Source: an uncultured Oscillospiraceae bacterium (GTDB lineage Bacteria > Bacillota > Clostridia > Oscillospirales > Oscillospiraceae). Taken from it: a DNA stretch of 39,734 bases. The stretch covers positions 1-39,734 of the forward strand of contig CAKTEZ010000013.1 in the NCBI GenBank assembly GCA_934553255.1, given 5' to 3'. A program made the translations under genes and the position numbers. The notes beneath the pieces are model-generated. The model was not told the DNA's origin. It saw nothing but the letters and a program-made list of their open reading frames with translations, and did not search any database. Of the stretch, positions 31,845 through 39,660 are shown piece after piece; within the stretch, counting starts at the first letter, position 1, and each line of letters starts with the position of its first letter.

Positions 31845-34286
31845 TCAAAGGGCGGTGCGGCGCAGCCGGAGACAGAGCATGGTCATATCGTCAAATTGAG
31901 GGGCTTCGCCCACGAAGGCGTCAACATCCCGCTTCACGCCAAGGCAGAGCGCCTTTGCGTCCGCGCCCGCCAATCGGTTCAGCACGGCCTCCAACCTGGC
32001 GTCGCCGTAAAGCTGCTCGTGCGCGTCGGTCGCCTCGGTCACGCCGTCCGTGTAAAGGAAGATCTCATCCCCCGGCAGAAGCTCCAGCTCGCCGCTGCGG
32101 TATTTCGTCCCCTCCATACCGGCCAGCACGAAGCCCGGGCGCGTCTTGAAGAATTCGTAGCGCCCGTCCTGATGCCGGACGAGCGGCGGGTTGTGTCCTG
32201 CGTTTGCAAAATGCACGATATGCGTCCGAAGGTCGAGAATGCCCATCCAACAGGTCACGAACATCTCGGCTTCGTTGTTTTCGCACAGATCCTCGTTGGT
32301 CCGCGTCAGGATCACGGCGGCGTCGCGCGCATTCTCCGCATGGCTTTTGAGAAGCGTCTTTGCCTTCATCATAAACATCGCCGCGGAGATCCCCTTGCCG
32401 GACACATCTGCGATCAGGAAAGCCAAATGATTTTCGTCCAACAGGTAGAAGTCATAGAAATCGCCGCCGACCTCCTTGGCCGTGTCCATGCTGGCGAATA
32501 TATCAAAGTCCGTCCGGTCGGGATACGGCGGGAAGACACAGGGGAGCGTGGAAAACTGGATCGTCTTGGCGAATTCCAGCTCCTTGTCGATGCGGGACGC
32601 CGCTTCGGCGATGTAGCCCTTGAGGGTATGCACGGTAGAGTTGATGTCGTCGGACAGGGATACGAACTCGTCGTTCGTCCGCACATCCACGCAGACATTC
32701 AGGTTTCCGCCCGTGATCTCCTTGAGCGAGCGGTTGATCTTCTGGATATTCTCCACCACCAGCTTTTTCACCAGCAGGTAGATCAGCACGAACAGGGCGG
32801 CAAACACAAGGATCTCAATGAACACCGTGAGGTAGAGGGAGACGTTGCGCCCAAAGACGACCTCAGACTTCGGCATGACACCGATGATGTAATACCCCTC
32901 GGTGACGCCGTACATCACATAGCAGTCCTCGCCGTAGACCGATTCGAGGAGCAGCTGCCCCTCCGCCTTCGCGGCGTCATTGTCCGACGGCCCCAGGCGG
33001 ATGCCGGTCACATCCAGTCCCAGCCCCTCGTGTCCGTCCGGATCGCTGACCAGCTCAAGTCCCTCGTTGGCGACCAGCATGAAACCGTTTTCCCCCACAT
33101 GGCGGTTGCGGGTGATGCCCGCCACCTGCTCGTCAATGTCTGCCTGAAAACGCTGGGCATCGTAGCCCACCTGTACAAAGCCGCCGTTTTGCAGGACGGC
33201 TGCGGCATATTTCATGGGAACGGCGGTCTCGTGAGAGATCGGCTGGTAGCGCTGAACAAGCTCGCTCGTTCCCTCCAGCAGCACTAAAAACTCCGAGGAC
33301 TGCGCCCCGTACGACATATCGAATCCCCAATAGGTCGGGGTCGAGCTGGCGCAGATCACGCCGTTTTTGTTGATAATATTGATCTCCGACACGCCGTAGG
33401 CAGCAAGCAGGGCGCGGAGCGTTTCGGTCTTTTCGTTTCCGATCCGCTCCAGCTCGTCGCGGATCATTCGCGTCAGCCGCAGCAGATTTTCGTCCGAGGC
33501 GTCGTTGATGTCGTCGCGGACATCCCCAATGTAGAGAGAAAGCATTTTCTCCGCGTCGTCCACCGCGAGTCTTGACTGCAGGCCGTAGAGAAACACGCCG
33601 GACACGGCGAAGGCCAAAACGACGCACGCAAGCAGCCAGCGCGAAAAGGTCTGCGCGAGCTGATGCCGGTCTTTTGATCCCCCTGCTCCGACGCGCTCGC
33701 CCGCGAGCAGCGATACCGTCAGCATGGCCAGCGTGACCGCGCCTGCGTTCAGCACCATCATGGGCAGAGCGCAGCGCTCGACCAGTGTAAAGGCCTCGTG
33801 TACATCCCCCATATTTCCGGAAAAGACCAGAAGCATATTGACCACTTCCAGCACAAAGCCTGCCGCCAGACCGTAGTGCCATGCGGGACGCTTGTTGTCA
33901 AACATCCACCTCCGCAGAGCCGCGCTCAGCAGACCCGCAAAAAGCGTGGTGAGGCTCGCGCCGAGCCTTGTGTATGTTTCCGCGCCCCAAAGCGCTGCGG
34001 CGTAGCGCGCCGCGCCGCCGATCACGCCGGACAGGATGCCCGCAGGCGCGCCGAAGATCAGGCCGGCGCACAGGGGCGCCGCGTCCCGCGCGCTGATGAG
34101 CGCGCCGTCCGCGTAGACGCCGCACTCCGTGCCGAGAACGGCAAGCAGCCCGAACGCAAGCCCGTACACGCCCTGCTTGACCATTTCGGGCAGAGCCGAG
34201 AAGCGCGTTCTTTTATTGCACAGGTAGAGCAGGGCGGACAGCACGGCAGGACACAGCGCCGTCAGCCCGAGCAGTATGTACAACAT
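31845..34286 (-). CDS. Membrane sensor PP2C (SpoIIE-type) serine phosphatase with LytS-like and Cache modules
   Basis: 813 residues. About 1-200: six helices resembling the 5TM LytS/YhcK receptor (SARDAAPLCAGLIFGAPAGILSGVIGGAARY). About 210-235: a membrane helix. About 240-485: an extracytoplasmic Cache-type ligand domain (INIINKNGVICASS; NRHVGENGFMLVANEG). About 495-520: a membrane helix. About 520-575: HAMP. About 585-813: SpoIIE/RsbU PP2C phosphatase with metal-binding Asp in KEVGGDFYDF, IADVSGKG, YTDGVTEA and FDDMTML. It should dephosphorylate the STAS protein encoded 25 bases upstream. ATG 34286 is preferred because GGGAGG is 11 bases away, versus two for ATG 34295. Confidence 0.92.
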   Translation of the reverse strand: MLYILLGLTALCPAVLSALLYLCNKRTRFSALPEMVKQGVYGLAFGLLAVLGTECGVYADGALISARDAAPLCAGLIFGAPAGILSGVIGGAARYAAALWGAETYTRLGASLTTLFAGLLSAALRRWMFDNKRPAWHYGLAAGFVLEVVNMLLVFSGNMGDVHEAFTLVERCALPMMVLNAGAVTLAMLTVSLLAGERVGAGGSKDRHQLAQTFSRWLLACVVLAFAVSGVFLYGLQSRLAVDDAEKMLSLYIGDVRDDINDASDENLLRLTRMIRDELERIGNEKTETLRALLAAYGVSEINIINKNGVICASSTPTYWGFDMSYGAQSSEFLVLLEGTSELVQRYQPISHETAVPMKYAAAVLQNGGFVQVGYDAQRFQADIDEQVAGITRNRHVGENGFMLVANEGLELVSDPDGHEGLGLDVTGIRLGPSDNDAAKAEGQLLLESVYGEDCYVMYGVTEGYYIIGVMPKSEVVFGRNVSLYLTVFIEILVFAALFVLIYLLVKKLVVENIQKINRSLKEITGGNLNVCVDVRTNDEFVSLSDDINSTVHTLKGYIAEAASRIDKELEFAKTIQFSTLPCVFPPYPDRTDFDIFASMDTAKEVGGDFYDFYLLDENHLAFLIADVSGKGISAAMFMMKAKTLLKSHAENARDAAVILTRTNEDLCENNEAEMFVTCWMGILDLRTHIVHFANAGHNPPLVRHQDGRYEFFKTRPGFVLAGMEGTKYRSGELELLPGDEIFLYTDGVTEATDAHEQLYGDARLEAVLNRLAGADAKALCLGVKRDVDAFVGEAPQFDDMTMLCLRLRRTAL

Positions 34287-34311
34287 AGATGGCATTCCCT
34301 CCCGAGAAGGC

Positions 34312-34608
34312 TTATTCGATGCTCAGAATGTCGGCAAAGCCCGTGATCTCAAATACCTCCATGACGGTCGCATTCACATTGCGAAGCCGCATTTCGCCCT
34401 GGCGGTTCATAAGCTTCTGCATCGCCAGCAGCACGCGAAGACCCGCGGAGGAGATATACTCCAGCTTCTCCATGTCAAAGGTCAGGCTCGTGACGCCGCC
34501 GATGCTGCCGCGAAGATCCTCCTCCAGCTTCGGCGAGGTCGTCGTATCCAGTCTGCCCTCGAGCGTGACGGTCAGCGCGGTTCCGTTTAAGCTTTTTTGA
34601 ATGTTCAT
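34312..34608 (-). CDS. STAS-domain anti-sigma-factor antagonist-like protein
   Basis: 98 residues, a single STAS domain (SpoIIAA/RsbV type). The phosphorylation-site segment is YISSAGLRVLL (51-61), with Ser53 or Ser54 as the likely phosphoacceptor. GRLDTTTSPKLEE is the N-terminal strand-helix. It is expected to be phosphorylated by an RsbW-like kinase and dephosphorylated by a PP2C phosphatase; both are encoded next in the operon. Two starts are possible: ATG 34608 with CGGAGG six bases ahead (used here, matches homologues) and ATG 34623 with GGAGG seven bases ahead, adding five residues. The promoter is at 34651-34679. Confidence 0.93.
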   Translation of the reverse strand: MNIQKSLNGTALTVTLEGRLDTTTSPKLEEDLRGSIGGVTSLTFDMEKLEYISSAGLRVLLAMQKLMNRQGEMRLRNVNATVMEVFEITGFADILSIE

Positions 34609-34650
34609 CGTATACCTCCGCATAAAAATGCCTCCAAAAATTGCATATTC

Positions 34651-34679
34651 ATTATATCCAATTCCTATCACGATTGCAA
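34651..34679 (-). promoter_or_regulatory. Promoter of the STAS-PP2C-MATE-kinase operon
   Basis: Reading leftward: TTGCAA (34679-34674), 17-base spacer, perfect TATAAT (34656-34651), about 30 bases before the first possible start codon. It looks like an ordinary housekeeping promoter. Confidence 0.8.
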
Positions 34680-34906
34680 GCTTGACCTTCCCACAGGAAG
34701 CGCGGGGCGGAAAATTCTTCGCTCCCGCCCGCAAGCGACGCATTTCAAGGCAAAAAAACATACATTTCAGGATATTGTCGTGCCGGACGGCAAAAAACCG
34801 TATACTATCAAAAGGTAGAAGCTGAGGGAAGGGCCGCGTGCGGCGCAACGCCCCGGGCTGTCCCTTACATACCACCACGAGACGCAAAGAAGGAGAGGTC
34901 ACATTT

Positions 34907-35851
34907 ATGGGATTGTTCAGCAACAACAAAAAGCCCTGCCCCATCTGCGGCAATGCGACGCCGCGCCTGCTGCCGACGAAGGTCGAGGGCGTGCCGATCT
35001 GCAAGGAGTGCGGCCGGAAGGTGGATCTGCCGAACGGCGCGCTGAATGAAATGTCGCTCGACGGCTTCCGGCAGTACATCGCATTCTATGAGAAAAATCA
35101 AGCGCTGCGCGAACGCTTCCGCCCCGAGTACCGCTTCGGCTTCGGCGCGTTCAGCACGCCGCTGGCGCTGGATGTGACCAACGGCCTGTTCCGCCTGCGG
35201 GACGAGGAGGACGCCATCGTGTTCGAAAGATCCGCGCTCAAGTCCTTCCGCATCACCGAGGACGATGTGACGCTCTTTGACGGCAGCGCCGCGGCGCTCG
35301 CGTGCGGCGCGAGCAAGACCCCCGAGCGCGTGCGCCTGCTTGCCCCGCGCATCGAGCAGTTCAAGCTGCAAAGAAGCGACTACGAACGCATGATGCAGCA
35401 CGAGCGCATGGAGTTTCTCAACCGTACGAACGATGAATGGCGCGAGCGCGAGCGCGAGCTGGAGCGTCATAAGCCCGAGTTCCGCGAGGACGCGCCGTTC
35501 CGCCACTTCGCGGTGGAGCTGGAGCTGGACCACCCCTACTGGCACAGCTTCCGCAACGAGCTGGACGCGCCGAAGTTCGACGACGAGTACCCCAGCGTGG
35601 ACGGCTTTCTGCAGGAGTATAACGAGAAGGTCGACGCGCTGCATACCCTCGCGCGGAACCTGATGCAGTTCGTCGCGCCGAACGCGCCGGAGACCGGCGC
35701 GGCGCAGGCGGAGCAGGCGGCTCCCGTCCGTGCAGCGGGCGGCGCGTCGAATACCGTCGAGGAACTCAAGCAGTACAAGGGCCTGTTGGACGCGGGCGTG
35801 ATCACCGAGGAGGAGTTCGCGGCGAAAAAGCGCCAGCTGCTCGGTATCTGA
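34907..35851 (+). CDS. Zinc-ribbon and SHOCT-domain protein
   Basis: 314 residues. Residues 1-40 hold a zinc ribbon (CPIC near 11-14, ICKEC near 32-36), like the DUF4428-type domains seen in Bacillota. A middle region of beta character (about 60-170) may be a PH-like fold, followed by a helical, charged stretch (RERERELERHKPE). The last 35 residues are a SHOCT motif (TVEELKQYKGLLDAGVITEEEFAAKKRQLLG), a short domain for oligomerisation or nucleic-acid association. Function unknown. AGGAGAGG precedes ATG 34907. A TATACT (34801-34806) may be its -10. A terminator follows. Confidence 0.85.
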   Translation: MGLFSNNKKPCPICGNATPRLLPTKVEGVPICKECGRKVDLPNGALNEMSLDGFRQYIAFYEKNQALRERFRPEYRFGFGAFSTPLALDVTNGLFRLRDEEDAIVFERSALKSFRITEDDVTLFDGSAAALACGASKTPERVRLLAPRIEQFKLQRSDYERMMQHERMEFLNRTNDEWRERERELERHKPEFREDAPFRHFAVELELDHPYWHSFRNELDAPKFDDEYPSVDGFLQEYNEKVDALHTLARNLMQFVAPNAPETGAAQAEQAAPVRAAGGASNTVEELKQYKGLLDAGVITEEEFAAKKRQLLGI

Positions 35852-35870
35852 CGAGAGGAGGCAAGCAAAA

Positions 35871-35896
35871 AACGGGACAGCTGCGGCTGTCCCGTT
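35871..35896 (+). terminator. Intrinsic terminator after the zinc-ribbon/SHOCT gene
   Basis: Perfect 11-bp stem (35871-35881 with 35886-35896), TGCG loop, A-run before, CCGTTT after. Confidence 0.75.
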
Positions 35897-35942
35897 CCGT
35901 TTACCGGGGAAGTCGGTCTGCGTTGAGTCCGGAAAGCCCCGC

Positions 35943-36140
35943 TTATATGAGCGTTACAATAAGACCGACGATCGGCGCAAATACAAGTCCGAGTATCATG
36001 CCTCTCACTCTGGCTTTAAAATAAAACCAAACGGCAGATTTTTCAAACGGGCTGACCCCAGCCGCCTTATAGAACTTGTCAAACGGCGCCAACAGGACAT
36101 CCACCACCAAAAAGTCATACCAGTCTACCACCAGCCACAC
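35943..36140 (-). pseudogene. Probable remnant of a small membrane-protein gene
   Basis: The leftward frame gives 65 residues (GTG start at 36140) with WLVVDWYDFLVVDVLLAPFDKF, then a basic loop and a terminal membrane helix (GMILGLVFAPIVGLIVTLI). The coding look begins a couple of codons before the GTG, directly after an in-frame TGA. There is no ribosome site. It reads like the C-terminal part of a larger membrane protein that lost its 5' end. Base composition is lower in GC than neighbouring genes. It could alternatively be an intact tiny gene with an atypical start. Confidence 0.4.
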
Positions 36141-36191
36141 ATTCGATCAAAAAAAGTCACAAAGAAGCCTCCCTTGTATACGTCCTTTCAT

Positions 36192-36446
36192 TTAGTATTT
36201 GGGCCGGTTTTCTGCTGTCCAGTTTTTCGGGTTGGTATCATCCGGGGCGAGACCTGCAAGAATCGCCTCGTAGTGCGCGACCTTGTCGTCCATATATTTT
36301 GCTGTGGCTTTGGCTTCCTCCACCCGTTTATGGGCTTCCTCCCGCTGCTTCAAAATGATCGCATACCTTGCCCGCAGATTTTCCTCGGATCCCTCCTGCA
36401 GACAAAGGCGGCAGTATTCCCGTATATCTTCAATGCTTGTATCAAG
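36192..36446 (-). pseudogene. C-terminal remnant of a MerR-family regulator
   Basis: The leftward frame ending TAA at 36194-36192 reads LDTSIEDIREYCRLCLQEG, then RARYAIILKQREEAHKRVEEAKATA and KVAHYEAILAGL, ending in PKNWTAENRPKY. This is the dimerisation coiled coil and tail of a MerR-type regulator. An in-frame TGA lies just upstream (about 36453), and no winged-helix DNA-binding part is present between here and the tRNA gene. The gene is therefore truncated at its 5' end. It has no usable start and sits next to the membrane-protein remnant. Confidence 0.6.
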
Positions 36447-36463
36447 CGGTTTTCAGGCGTAGA

Positions 36464-36504
36464 AAAATGCCACCGTAATTCCATCGGAATTACGGTGGCA
36501 TTTT
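36464..36504 (-). terminator. Terminator of tRNA-Leu
   Basis: Perfect 19-bp inverted repeat (36464-36482 with 36486-36504), three-base loop, and on the leftward strand a TTTTTCT tail. It starts at the tRNA's encoded CCA end. Confidence 0.8.
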
Positions 36505-36589
36505 GGTGCCGGTGGTGGGACTCGAACCCACACGGAGTCGCCCCCGGCGGATTTTGAATCCGCTACGTCTACCATTCCATCACACCGGC
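36504..36589 (-). tRNA. tRNA-Leu (anticodon CAA)
   Basis: 86 bases. The acceptor stem pairs GCCGGTG (36589-36583) with CACCGGC (36514-36508), A73 follows, and CCA is encoded. The anticodon arm is GCGGA-TTCAAAA-TCCGC, giving anticodon CAA. A long variable arm typical of leucine tRNA follows, and the T arm contains GGTTCGAGTCC. It reads UUG codons. Confidence 0.97.
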
Positions 36590-36602
36590 TTATACCGGAG
36601 AT

Positions 36603-36631
36603 ATTATAGAGGACGCGGCGGAGAAATGCAA
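36603..36631 (-). promoter_or_regulatory. Promoter of tRNA-Leu
   Basis: Reading leftward: TTGCAT (36631-36626), 17-base spacer, perfect TATAAT (36608-36603), 14 bases before the tRNA 5' end. Confidence 0.8.
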
Positions 36632-36673
36632 GAGAAATTTTCCGGCGAGGACGGCAAACCGCAAGGGCAAATC

Positions 36674-36702
36674 TTGACAAGCGCGGCGGAAACATCTATA
36701 AT
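36674..36702 (+). promoter_or_regulatory. Consensus sigma-A promoter of greA-lysS
   Basis: TTGACA (36674-36679), 17-base spacer, TATAAT (36697-36702): both hexamers match the consensus exactly. Divergent from the tRNA-Leu promoter. Confidence 0.88.
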
Positions 36703-36783
36703 GCTTTTACTTAAAATAGGTGTTATTGTGCGCCGCCTGCGCCCCGTAAGAGGACGAAAGGCGGCGCATGGAAAGGAAACGAC

Positions 36784-37260
36784 ATGAAAAAAGAGTTCAA
36801 GATGAGCGCGGCGCGCCAGCAGGAGCTGCAGGATGAGCTGACCTACCTCAAGACCGTCCGTGAAAAAGAAGTCGCGGAGCTGATCAAAGAGGCGCGCGGC
36901 TTCGGCGACCTGAGCGAGAACAGCGAATACGATGAGGCGAAGAACGAGCAGGGCAAGCTCTACTCCCGCATCGCCGAGCTGGAGGACATTCTGCTCCATG
37001 TCGTCATCATCGACGAGAGCGAGGGCGCGTCCAACGCCGTGAGCATCGGCTGCACCGTCACCGTCGTGGACCTCAAGTCCGGCCGCGAGATGCCGCCCTA
37101 TAAGGTCGTCGGCTCGCAGGAGGCCGACCCCATGCACCGCGCCATCAGCGAGGAATCCCCTTTCGGCAAGGCCCTCATGGGCGCGAAGGAGGGCGACGAG
37201 ATCGCCGTCGAGGCTCCCGTCGGCACCATTCATTACCGTGTGGAAAAGATCGAGCGTTAA
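36784..37260 (+). CDS. greA: Transcription elongation factor GreA
   Basis: 158 residues, the usual GreA length. The coiled coil (about 8-75) contains FGDLSENSEYDEAKNEQGKL with the acidic Asp/Glu tip, and the C-terminal domain has SEESPFGKALMGAKEGDEIAVEAPVG. It restarts backtracked RNA polymerase by stimulating transcript cleavage. It is preceded by a consensus promoter and followed 31 bases later by lysS, a common pairing in Bacillota. A paralogue is at 22076-22579. Confidence 0.96.
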   Translation: MKKEFKMSAARQQELQDELTYLKTVREKEVAELIKEARGFGDLSENSEYDEAKNEQGKLYSRIAELEDILLHVVIIDESEGASNAVSIGCTVTVVDLKSGREMPPYKVVGSQEADPMHRAISEESPFGKALMGAKEGDEIAVEAPVGTIHYRVEKIER

Positions 37261-37291
37261 CGCTCGAGGACGATAGTAAGGAGAAAACGAT

Positions 37292-38791
37292 ATGGCAGAG
37301 AACACTCAGGCAAACGCTCCCGCGCAGGAGCAGGACCTTTCCGAGATCCTCAAGGTCCGCCGCGAAAAGCTTGCGGCGCTGCGCGCCGAGGGACGCGATC
37401 CCTTCCAGCAGACCCGCTTTGATGTCAGCCATCACGCACAGGACATCAAGGACAACTTCGACGCTCTGGAGGGCACCGAGGTCACCGTCGGCGGCCGCCT
37501 GATGAGCAAGCGCGGCATGGGCAAGGTCAGCTTCTGCGACCTGCAGGACAAGTCCGGCCGCATCCAGATCTACGCTCGCAAGGACGAGATGGACGCGGAG
37601 GAATACGACCGCTTCAAGAAGTACGACATCGGCGACATCGTCGGCGTGCGCGGCGAGGTGTTCCGCACCCAGCGCGGCGAGATGAGCGTCCGCGCCAAGG
37701 AGATCACGCTGCTCTCGAAGTCCCTGCGCCCGCTGCCGGAGAAGTTCCACGGCCTTACGGACAAGGAGCTGCGCTACCGCCAGCGCTATGTCGATCTGAT
37801 CGTCAATCCCGAGAGCAAGCGGAATTTTGAGATCCGCTCGAAGTTTGTGGCGTTCCTGCGCCGCTACCTCGATGACCTCGGCTTTATGGAGGTCGAGACC
37901 CCCGTACTCAGCCCCATCGCGGGCGGCGCGAACGCGCGTCCGTTCATCACCCACCACAACACGCTCGACATCGATATGTATATGCGTATTGCGACCGAGC
38001 TGCACCTCAAGCGCCTGATCGTCGGCGGTCTGGAGCGCGTGTACGAGGTCGGCCGCATCTTCCGCAACGAGGGCATGGACACCAAGCACAACCCCGAGTT
38101 CACCACCTGCGAGCTGTATCAGGCGTTCACGAACCTTGACGGCATGATGGACATTCTTGAGGGCATCCTCGCGGGCGCCGCAAAGGAGATCCTCGGCACC
38201 TATCAGCTCGAGTGGCTCGGCCACGATGTCGACCTGACCCCGTCGTGGAAGCGCGTCACGATGGCCGACGCGGTCAAGGAGGTCACCGGCGCGGACTTCA
38301 TGGCCATCGAGGGCGACAACGACGCCGCCGTGGCGCTTGCCAAGAGCGTGGGCGTCGATATGGACGGCGTGGACAAGACTTGGGGCAACGCCCTTTATGA
38401 GACCTTCGACCAGAAGGTCGAGGAGACCCTCATCCAGCCGACCTTCATCACCATGTATCCCGTTGAGGTCTCCCCTCTCGCCAAGCGCAGCCCCTCCGAC
38501 CCGCACCTGACCGAGCGCTACGAAATGTTTGTGTGCGGCTGCGAGATGGGCAACGCCTTCACCGAACTCAACGACCCCATGGACCAGTATGAGCGCTTCC
38601 GCGCGCAGGTCGAAAAGCGCGCCAACGGCGACGATGAGGCCGAGATGATGGACGAGGATTATGTCATGGCTCTGGAATACGGCCTGCCGCCGACGGGCGG
38701 TCTCGGCTTCGGCATCGACCGCTGCGCGATGATGCTCTGCGGCACGGACTCCATCCGCGATGTGATCCTGTTCCCCACCATGAAGCCGTAA
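37292..38791 (+). CDS. lysS: Lysyl-tRNA synthetase, class II
   Basis: 499 residues: an N-terminal helix, an OB-fold anticodon-binding domain (about 55-160, VTVGGRLMSKRGMGKVSFCDLQD) and the class II catalytic core. Motif 1 is near FMEVETPVLSPIAGGANARPF, motif 2 near FRNEGMDTKHNPEFTTCELYQAF, motif 3 near GLPPTGGLGFGIDRCAMMLCG. It charges tRNA-Lys in the cytosol. TAAGGAG precedes ATG 37292. It shares the greA promoter. Confidence 0.97.
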   Translation: MAENTQANAPAQEQDLSEILKVRREKLAALRAEGRDPFQQTRFDVSHHAQDIKDNFDALEGTEVTVGGRLMSKRGMGKVSFCDLQDKSGRIQIYARKDEMDAEEYDRFKKYDIGDIVGVRGEVFRTQRGEMSVRAKEITLLSKSLRPLPEKFHGLTDKELRYRQRYVDLIVNPESKRNFEIRSKFVAFLRRYLDDLGFMEVETPVLSPIAGGANARPFITHHNTLDIDMYMRIATELHLKRLIVGGLERVYEVGRIFRNEGMDTKHNPEFTTCELYQAFTNLDGMMDILEGILAGAAKEILGTYQLEWLGHDVDLTPSWKRVTMADAVKEVTGADFMAIEGDNDAAVALAKSVGVDMDGVDKTWGNALYETFDQKVEETLIQPTFITMYPVEVSPLAKRSPSDPHLTERYEMFVCGCEMGNAFTELNDPMDQYERFRAQVEKRANGDDEAEMMDEDYVMALEYGLPPTGGLGFGIDRCAMMLCGTDSIRDVILFPTMKP

Positions 38792-38808
38792 GAAAAGCGA
38801 ACCGCAGG

Positions 38809-38829
38809 AGGACTGCCATCGGCAGTCCT
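38809..38829 (+). terminator. Intrinsic terminator of greA-lysS
   Basis: 9-bp stem (38809-38817 with 38821-38829), ATC loop, followed by TCCCTTT. Weaker than the others in the window. Confidence 0.6.
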
Positions 38830-38849
38830 TCCCTTTGCACAGCCCTCAA

Positions 38850-38921
38850 GAACTTCTGCTCAAGATCTGCAAGACCTTGGACCTACGCTTGAAAGATATT
38901 ATGAAAACCGTTGATGATTAA
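38850..38921 (+). pseudogene. C-terminal remnant of an XRE-type HTH regulator
   Basis: The frame ending TAA at 38919-38921 reads ELLLKICKTLDLRLKDIMKT followed by VDD. This is the last helix region of a Cro/CI-type HTH protein. There is no recognisable N-terminal part between here and the lysS terminator, so the gene is truncated at its 5' end. It lies 18 bases before the next ORF, a spacing expected for an original operon. Confidence 0.5.
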
Positions 38922-38939
38922 AGGAATGGAGGGTTCAAT

Positions 38940-39614
38940 ATGGGTGCTTTTTCAGGCGTAAGCCATTTTTTTAAGCGTCCGCTTTATGAAGTGGCGAGAG
39001 ACTTGGGGTACGGAGAAGATAACATATTAATATTGCAGGGGAACGAATATGATCTTGCGAAAAATTTCCCTGAAACATATTACAACATGAAGAACTGTTT
39101 TCATCATAGAGATCGCAGGACAGCACTTGAATATGCACAGGATCTGGTTGCCTCATGGTTGATGGAAGACTATTTTCTCAATCTCTTAAGATCCGACTCT
39201 TATGAGATACAGCTTGACGGAGCAGATAGAAATCGAAAGATCCTGCCCAGTGCTAAAACATCAGCCTCGAGTGATTTTTTGATCACTCGACCTGGGTTTC
39301 AAATTAAACTTGAATTGATGAATGACTACACGGGCTTTTGGAAAGAGAACCAGGTTTTACATCTTCGTGACGCAAAATACATACAGTTGCAGAACACGCA
39401 TGGTCTTTTTATTGCCATTGCCGTTCCGAGCAACGAATTTGCGATCTTTGATTTCAGAGATACCGTTCCTGCAAGATTTATCCCCTCTCATCGGCCTTAT
39501 GGTGGGAAATCGGCATACGAGCTTCCAATACCGCCAGCAAAGCTTAAGCCAATCGCAGACAGCAGTATGTCACAAGCCATTATTGATCTTTTAGGATTAG
39601 GCATAAAAGAATAA
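38940..39614 (+). CDS. Uncharacterised protein, possible PD-(D/E)xK-type nuclease
   Basis: 224 residues, not firmly recognised. The N-terminus (GAFSGVSHFFKRPLYEVARD) and a helical region to about 95 are followed by SDFLITRPGFQIKLELMNDY (about 118-137). This could be a D...(Q/E)xK nuclease core, with Asp119 and Lys130 as candidate catalytic residues; that reading is tentative. No signal or membrane segment. The gene is clearly lower in GC than the rest and follows an HTH-regulator remnant, which suggests horizontal acquisition, perhaps from a restriction-modification or phage-defence locus. ATG 38940 follows GGAGGG. Confidence 0.75.
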   Translation: MGAFSGVSHFFKRPLYEVARDLGYGEDNILILQGNEYDLAKNFPETYYNMKNCFHHRDRRTALEYAQDLVASWLMEDYFLNLLRSDSYEIQLDGADRNRKILPSAKTSASSDFLITRPGFQIKLELMNDYTGFWKENQVLHLRDAKYIQLQNTHGLFIAIAVPSNEFAIFDFRDTVPARFIPSHRPYGGKSAYELPIPPAKLKPIADSSMSQAIIDLLGLGIKE

Positions 39615-39618
39615 CAGT

Positions 39619-39654
39619 AGAGCCAGACAAACCTGCAATGGTTCGTCTGGCTCT
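39619..39654. terminator. Bidirectional intrinsic terminator
   Basis: 10-bp arms (39619-39628 with 39645-39654), with inner AACC/GGTT pairing (39630-39633 with 39640-39643). It follows the possible nuclease gene and precedes the stop of a convergent frame. Confidence 0.65.
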
Positions 39655-39660
39655 GCTTTG

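Noticed and set aside
28711..34623. A sigma factor gene within or next to the partner-switching operon
   Set aside because: None of the frames in 28572-34906 shows sigma-70 region 2 or 4 motifs; the rightward neighbour is a zinc-ribbon/SHOCT protein.
36464..36504. The 19-bp perfect inverted repeat as a possible transposon end or repeated palindromic element
   Set aside because: It directly follows the tRNA CCA end and has a T-run on the tRNA strand, so a terminator explains it, and I saw no second copy.
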